The notes under the pieces are model-generated. The model searched no databases. It was not told where the DNA came from and was given only the letters and a program-made list of their open reading frames with translations. Positions 11,572 through 14,837 of a stretch of 14,837 bases of DNA are shown here, piece after piece (the first letter of the stretch is position 1; each line of letters starts with the position of its first letter). Made by a program: the position numbers and the translations under genes. The DNA lies in the NCBI GenBank assembly GCA_035316005.1, contig DATFXK010000073.1, forward strand, positions 1 to 14,837. Reading direction: 5' to 3'. Origin of the DNA: JALZAA01 sp035316005. Its GTDB lineage: Bacteria > Actinomycetota > Acidimicrobiia > IMCC26256 > JACDBD01.

Positions 11572-12450
11572 CTAGAGCAACGCCGGGGCGAGCTCCCGCC
11601 ACTCGCGCATCGGGACCTCGGCGCGGCTCGGCTTGAGGACCTGCACCGCGACGTGGTCGGCGCCGGCGTCGTGGTGCGCCTGCACGCGTGCACGGATGGC
11701 GTCGGTGTCGCCCCACGCCACCAAGGTGTCGATCAGACGGTCGCTGCCGCCGTCGGCGAGATCGTCGTCCGTGATGCCGAAGCGGCGCAGGTTGCCCGTG
11801 TAGTTCGGGAGATCGCGGTAGATCGCGAAGTGCTCGCGTCCGATGCGCCGCGCTTCGGCAGGATCCGTCTCCAGCACGACGGCCTGCTCCGGCGCCAGCA
11901 GCTTGTCGGGACCGAGGATCTCGCGGGCGCGGACGGTGTGCTCGGGCGGGACGTTGTACGGGTGGGCGCCGTCGGCGCGGTCGGCGGCCAGCGCGAGCAT
12001 CTTCGGGCCCAACGCTGCCAGCACGCGCGTCGGTGGCTCGGCGGGCTCGGGCGCGACGTACATCGCTGCGTCCATCACGTCGAGGTACTCGCGCATCGCC
12101 GTGAGCGGGCGCGCGTAGCTCTGACCGCGGAGGCCTTCGACCATCGGCTGGTGGCTCACTCCCAGCCCGAGGACGAACCGGCCCGGGAACGCCTCGCTGA
12201 TGGTCTTCCAGCCCGCGTTCATCGACATCGGGTCGCGTCCCCAGATCTGCGCGATGCCCGTGCCGACGGCGATGCGTCCGGTGCCCCCCAGCTGCAGGGT
12301 GGCGTGGACGAGCGGGTCGCGCCCGACCGCGTCGGGGATCCAGATCGCCCTGTAGCCGAGCGTCTCGATCTCCGCCGCCAGCTCTCGGGCGCGCGCCGCC
12401 GGCTGGAGGTCGAGGACGAACGTCCAGATGCCGACGCGGCCGAGGTCCAT
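11572..12450 (-). CDS. LLM class oxidoreductase, probably F420-dependent (MSMEG_4141-like)
   Basis: A 292-residue bacterial-luciferase-like TIM-barrel protein. Signatures are GYRAIWIPDAVGRDP (about 32-46), GTGRIAVGTGIAQIWGRDP, and the PGRFVLGLGVSHQPMVEGL stretch (core FVLGLGVSHQP), as in the actinobacterial F420-dependent group that I recall as the MSMEG_4141 family. Such enzymes transfer hydride between coenzyme F420 (or FMN) and alcohols, aldehydes or enoyl-type substrates. It is the first gene of a leftward run of four: LLM, thioesterase, FMN reductase, DUF899. It is divergent from the aldehyde dehydrogenase, and the KstR-like palindrome lies between them. A TACTGT -10 candidate (plus 12467-12472) lies 16 nt before the ATG. 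Cofactor and substrate are inferred only from family resemblance. Confidence 0.88.
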   Translation of the reverse strand: MDLGRVGIWTFVLDLQPAARARELAAEIETLGYRAIWIPDAVGRDPLVHATLQLGGTGRIAVGTGIAQIWGRDPMSMNAGWKTISEAFPGRFVLGLGVSHQPMVEGLRGQSYARPLTAMREYLDVMDAAMYVAPEPAEPPTRVLAALGPKMLALAADRADGAHPYNVPPEHTVRAREILGPDKLLAPEQAVVLETDPAEARRIGREHFAIYRDLPNYTGNLRRFGITDDDLADGGSDRLIDTLVAWGDTDAIRARVQAHHDAGADHVAVQVLKPSRAEVPMREWRELAPALL

Positions 12451-12466
12451 GCGTCACCGCCGTTGG

Positions 12467-12472
12467 ACAGTA
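12467..12472 (-). promoter_or_regulatory. -10 element candidate for the LLM operon
   Basis: Minus strand TACTGT (TAnnnT), 16 nt before the ATG at 12450. The palindrome 12477-12488 lies just upstream, between this hexamer and any -35. Confidence 0.45.
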
Positions 12473-12476
12473 AATG

Positions 12477-12488
12477 AGAACACGTTCT
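12477..12488. promoter_or_regulatory. KstR-like operator candidate AGAAC-N2-GTTCT
   Basis: AGAACACGTTCT is an inverted repeat with 5-bp arms and a 2-bp centre in the 67-bp divergent region. Read on the minus strand with flanks (TAGAACGTGTTCTC) it fits the KstR consensus TnnAACnnGTTnnA at all but the last position. KstR is the TetR-type repressor of sterol catabolism in mycobacteria. The site lies between the two divergent -10 candidates, so one bound dimer could repress both the LLM operon and the aldehyde dehydrogenase. Related lipid-responsive regulators may use similar sites. Confidence 0.6.
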
Positions 12489-12493
12489 AGATT
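12488..12493 (+). promoter_or_regulatory. -10 element candidate for the aldehyde dehydrogenase gene
   Basis: TAGATT (TAnnnT), overlapping the last base of the palindrome. A TTGGAC at 12463-12468 could be a weak -35 with a 19-bp spacer. The Shine-Dalgarno GGGGAGAAGG lies at 12506-12515, before the ATG at 12518. Confidence 0.4.
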
Positions 12494-12517
12494 GAGCATC
12501 GTAGCGGGGAGAAGGCC

Positions 12518-13984
12518 ATGAGCGTCACGACGGACGAGCGGCTCCTGATCGACGGCGACTGGATCGAGGGCGGCGACGGCGGGTACGAGATCGTCAACCC
12601 GGCGACCGAGGCGGTCGTCGGCGTCGCGCCCGAAGCGTCGGTGCAACAGGCTCAGGACGCGGCGGCGGCTGCGCGCGAGGCGTTCCAATCCTGGTCGCGC
12701 ACGACGCCCGAGCATCGTGCCGAGCTGCTGAAGGCGGCCGCCGACCGCGTGCGCCAGAAGATCGAGGACCTTGTCCCGCTCGTGATCGCCGAGACCGGCT
12801 GCACGACGACGGTCGGTCGTTCGATGCAGGTTCCGGTGGCGGCGAGCCGCTTCGACCGGTACGCGGCCGGCGCGCTCGAGCCGGCGGTGATCCCGCTCCC
12901 GCCCCAGGAGATGCCGTCGACGCCGCTGGCGCCGGGCGGGCTGATGGGCGCGCTGGCGCGGCGGGCGCCGGTCGGCGTGGTCGCGTGTATCACGCCGTAC
13001 AACTTCCCGATCGTGAACATGGCGGGGAAGATCGGTCCGGCGCTCGCGATGGGCAACACGGTCGTTGTACGCCCCGCGCCGCAGGACCCGCTGGCGGTCA
13101 TCGAGCTCGTCGGGATCCTCGACGAGGTGGGGTTCCCGCCCGGCGTGGTCAACGTCGTGACCGGCTCGAGCCCGACGACCGGCGAGGCGCTGGTCGAGTC
13201 GCGCGACGTCGACATGATCAGCTTCACCGGTAGCACCGCGGTGGGGCTGCGCATCGCCGAGGCCGGCGGGCGCACAATGAAGCGACTGCTGCTCGAGCTG
13301 GGCGGCAAGGGCGCGTGCCTCGTGCTCGACGACGCCGACCTCGATAAGGCCGTGACCGGGGTCGGGTCGGTCTGGATGTTCCATTCGGGCCAGATCTGCA
13401 CCGCGCCGACGCGCGCGATCGTGCACCGCTCGCGGTACGACGAGCTCGTCGAACGGCTGGCGAAGATGGCGGCGGTGCTGCCCGTCGGCGACCCGCTCGA
13501 CTCCGGGACGGTGGTCGGACCGCTCATCACTGGTGCGCACCGCGAGCGCGTCGAGGGCTACATCAAGTCCGGCGCCGACGAAGGCGCCGACGTCGTCGCC
13601 GGTGGGGGGCGCCCGTCGCACCTCGAGCAGGGCTTCTACGTGGAGCCGACGCTCCTCGCCGGTGTCCGCAGCGACATGCGCGTAGCGCGGGAAGAGATCT
13701 TCGGGCCGGTGGTGGTCGTCGAGAGCTTCGACGACGACGAGGAAGCCATCCAACTCGCCAACGACAGCGACTTCGGGCTGTACGACTACGTCTTCACCGG
13801 AGACTCCGCGCGCGGCATGCGCGTCGCGCGTCGTCTGCGCGCCGGCAACGTCGGCATCAACACCATCCAGCGCAACCACGAGACGCCGTTCGGGGGCACG
13901 AAGCTCAGCGGGGTCGGCCGCGACGGTGGGTCGTTCGGCCTCCACGCGTACTCGGAGCTCCAGAGCATCGTCTGGCCCGGGTGA
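12518..13984 (+). CDS. NAD(P)-dependent aldehyde dehydrogenase
   Basis: A 488-residue member of the aldehyde dehydrogenase superfamily, full length. Key residues are N162 (TPYNFPI), E260 (LLLELGGKG), the catalytic C294 (HSGQICTAPTR) and E393 (EEIFGPV), with FTGST (236-240) in the cofactor site. The family's conserved Lys that contacts the cofactor ribose ('V-x-K-P-S/A') is Arg here: TVVVRPAPQDP, R185. It oxidises an aldehyde to the acid, or to an acyl-CoA in some branches, in the cytoplasm. The ATG has a strong Shine-Dalgarno. Its TGA overlaps the GTG of the next LLM gene by 4 bp, so the two are translationally coupled. A KstR-like palindrome in its promoter suggests lipid- or sterol-responsive control. 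The aldehyde substrate is unknown. Confidence 0.93.
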   Translation: MSVTTDERLLIDGDWIEGGDGGYEIVNPATEAVVGVAPEASVQQAQDAAAAAREAFQSWSRTTPEHRAELLKAAADRVRQKIEDLVPLVIAETGCTTTVGRSMQVPVAASRFDRYAAGALEPAVIPLPPQEMPSTPLAPGGLMGALARRAPVGVVACITPYNFPIVNMAGKIGPALAMGNTVVVRPAPQDPLAVIELVGILDEVGFPPGVVNVVTGSSPTTGEALVESRDVDMISFTGSTAVGLRIAEAGGRTMKRLLLELGGKGACLVLDDADLDKAVTGVGSVWMFHSGQICTAPTRAIVHRSRYDELVERLAKMAAVLPVGDPLDSGTVVGPLITGAHRERVEGYIKSGADEGADVVAGGGRPSHLEQGFYVEPTLLAGVRSDMRVAREEIFGPVVVVESFDDDEEAIQLANDSDFGLYDYVFTGDSARGMRVARRLRAGNVGINTIQRNHETPFGGTKLSGVGRDGGSFGLHAYSELQSIVWPG

Positions 13985-14837
13985 GCAAGATCGATGAGCG
14001 CGCCGTCGTGAGCGACGACGTCGTCACGGTCGTCCCCGACGGAACTCTCGTCTTCGGGATCCAGCTCCCGTCCGTGGCGCTGAGCACGATGGTGGCGGCG
14101 CCGTGGGAACGCGAGAACGGCGCCGGGGTGTCCGAGCTCGTGCAGGCCGCGCAAGCCGCCGACCGCGCCGGGTTCTTCTACGTCGCCGTGTGCGACCACG
14201 TCGCGATCCCGCGTCCGCTCGCGCCGGCGATGTCGACGACGTGGTACGAGCCGATCTCGACGCTCGGGTACCTCGCCGGCCAGACGACGCAGACGCGCCT
14301 GATGACCAACGTGTTCGTCGGTCCCTATCGCCATCCGCTCCAGACCGCGAAGGCCTTCGCCACGCTCGACACGCTGTCGGGCGGGCGGGTGATCCTCGGG
14401 ATGGGCGCCGGCCACGTGGAGAAGGAGTTCGACGCCCTCGGGCTGCCGTTCGCGGAGCGGGGGAGGTTGCTCGACGACGCCGTCGACGGCGTGAAGGACG
14501 CCTGGCACGCTGAGTTCACCGGCTCGGGTGACGACGCGGTGGGCATGCGGCCCCGTCCGGTGCAACAGCCCCGCCCGCCCATCTGGATCGGCGGGTCGAG
14601 CCGCCCGGCGCTGCGGCGGGTCGCCGAGCGCGGCGACGGATGGATCCCGCAGGGAACGCCGCGCAAAAGGATGCCGGAGTCGATCGCGTACCTCCGGGAG
14701 CACCGCGACCGGGTCCGGCCCGGCGCCGAGCCCGAGATCGGCGTCATCACCGAGGCGATGTACGTCGGCGAGCCCGGCTGGGAGGTGGCCCGGGGCACGA
14801 TCACGGGCCCGCCCGAGAAGCTGGCCCAGTCGATGAA
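13981..14837 (+). CDS. LLM class F420-dependent oxidoreductase (Rv2161c-like), 3' end outside window
   Basis: Open from a GTG overlapping the upstream TGA (GTGA) to the window edge, 285 codons, with no stop. The protein is a luciferase-like TIM barrel: FGIQLP (25-30), QAADRAGFFYVAVCDHV (57-73), EPISTLGYLAG (90-100), PYRHPLQTAKAFATLDTLSG (115-134), GRVILGMGAGHVEKEFDALG (135-154), FAERGRLLDD (157-166), and PVQQPRPPIWIGGSS (193-207). The order of motifs is that of the actinobacterial F420-dependent group that I recall as the Rv2161c family. It differs clearly from the LLM gene at 11572. About 24 residues precede FGIQLP, so a later GTG at 14008 is possible, but the 4-bp overlap favours 13981. The coupling with an aldehyde dehydrogenase suggests that one enzyme makes the aldehyde or works on the next intermediate. 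Confidence 0.88.
   Translation, partial: MSKIDERAVVSDDVVTVVPDGTLVFGIQLPSVALSTMVAAPWERENGAGVSELVQAAQAADRAGFFYVAVCDHVAIPRPLAPAMSTTWYEPISTLGYLAGQTTQTRLMTNVFVGPYRHPLQTAKAFATLDTLSGGRVILGMGAGHVEKEFDALGLPFAERGRLLDDAVDGVKDAWHAEFTGSGDDAVGMRPRPVQQPRPPIWIGGSSRPALRRVAERGDGWIPQGTPRKRMPESIAYLREHRDRVRPGAEPEIGVITEAMYVGEPGWEVARGTITGPPEKLAQSM

Noticed and set aside
11327..13945. An 872-codon open frame on the minus strand across the LLM and aldehyde dehydrogenase genes
   Set aside because: It is antisense or out of frame to two genes with complete family motifs, is dominated by Arg, Ala, Asp and Pro, and also crosses the promoter region; typical long non-coding frame in high-GC DNA.

Overview
The window is about 70% G+C by eye, with GTG as well as ATG starts, dense mixed-strand gene packing, two luciferase-like (probably F420-dependent) oxidoreductases, a DUF899 protein, an HdeD-type membrane protein and many acyl-CoA-type catabolic enzymes. 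This points to a high-GC actinobacterium; a lineage such as Acidimicrobiia or a mycobacterial relative is plausible, but nothing here (no rRNA, tRNA or ribosomal gene) fixes the taxonomy. I see no mobile element, CRISPR array, phage gene, tRNA or rRNA.

Layout. (1) 1-1696: the first codons of a leftward gene resembling an acyl-CoA synthetase, a palindromic operator candidate, then a rightward short enoyl-CoA hydratase and a double-hotdog thioesterase. (2) 1719-4059: a leftward PIG-V-like membrane mannosyltransferase, a divergent lipoprotein, and a leftward BON-domain protein. (3) 4142-6164: a rightward pair of an isochorismatase-fold protein lacking its catalytic residues and an intact amidase. 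(4) 6165-8443: a leftward SDR whose stop codon abuts that of the amidase, then a divergent HdeD-like protein overlapping an unrecognised membrane protein. (5) 8475-9668: a TIM-barrel amidohydrolase. (6) 9748-12450: a leftward run of LLM oxidoreductase, PaaI-like thioesterase, FMN reductase and DUF899 protein. (7) 12518 to the right edge: an aldehyde dehydrogenase overlapping a second LLM oxidoreductase that runs off the window.

The genes look like an accessory catabolic neighbourhood. CoA activation, hydration, thioester hydrolysis, alcohol or ketone and aldehyde redox steps, and amide or decarboxylation-type hydrolysis are all represented, but no single pathway or substrate can be read from the set. 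No transcription factor gene is present, so the regulators that would act on the operators are encoded elsewhere.

The most interesting signals are non-coding. Two palindromes of the form CTGACG-N3-CGTCAG lie 8.3 kb apart before different lipid or aromatic-type genes. A KstR-like AGAAC-N2-GTTCT palindrome sits between two divergent -10 elements. Two copies of a structured about 60-bp element each sit at a convergent gene junction, with differences that largely preserve pairing. Several -10 hexamers lie so close to start codons that leaderless transcripts are likely. The best protein-level oddity is the isochorismatase-fold protein beside the amidase. I did not find a convincing new multi-gene system.
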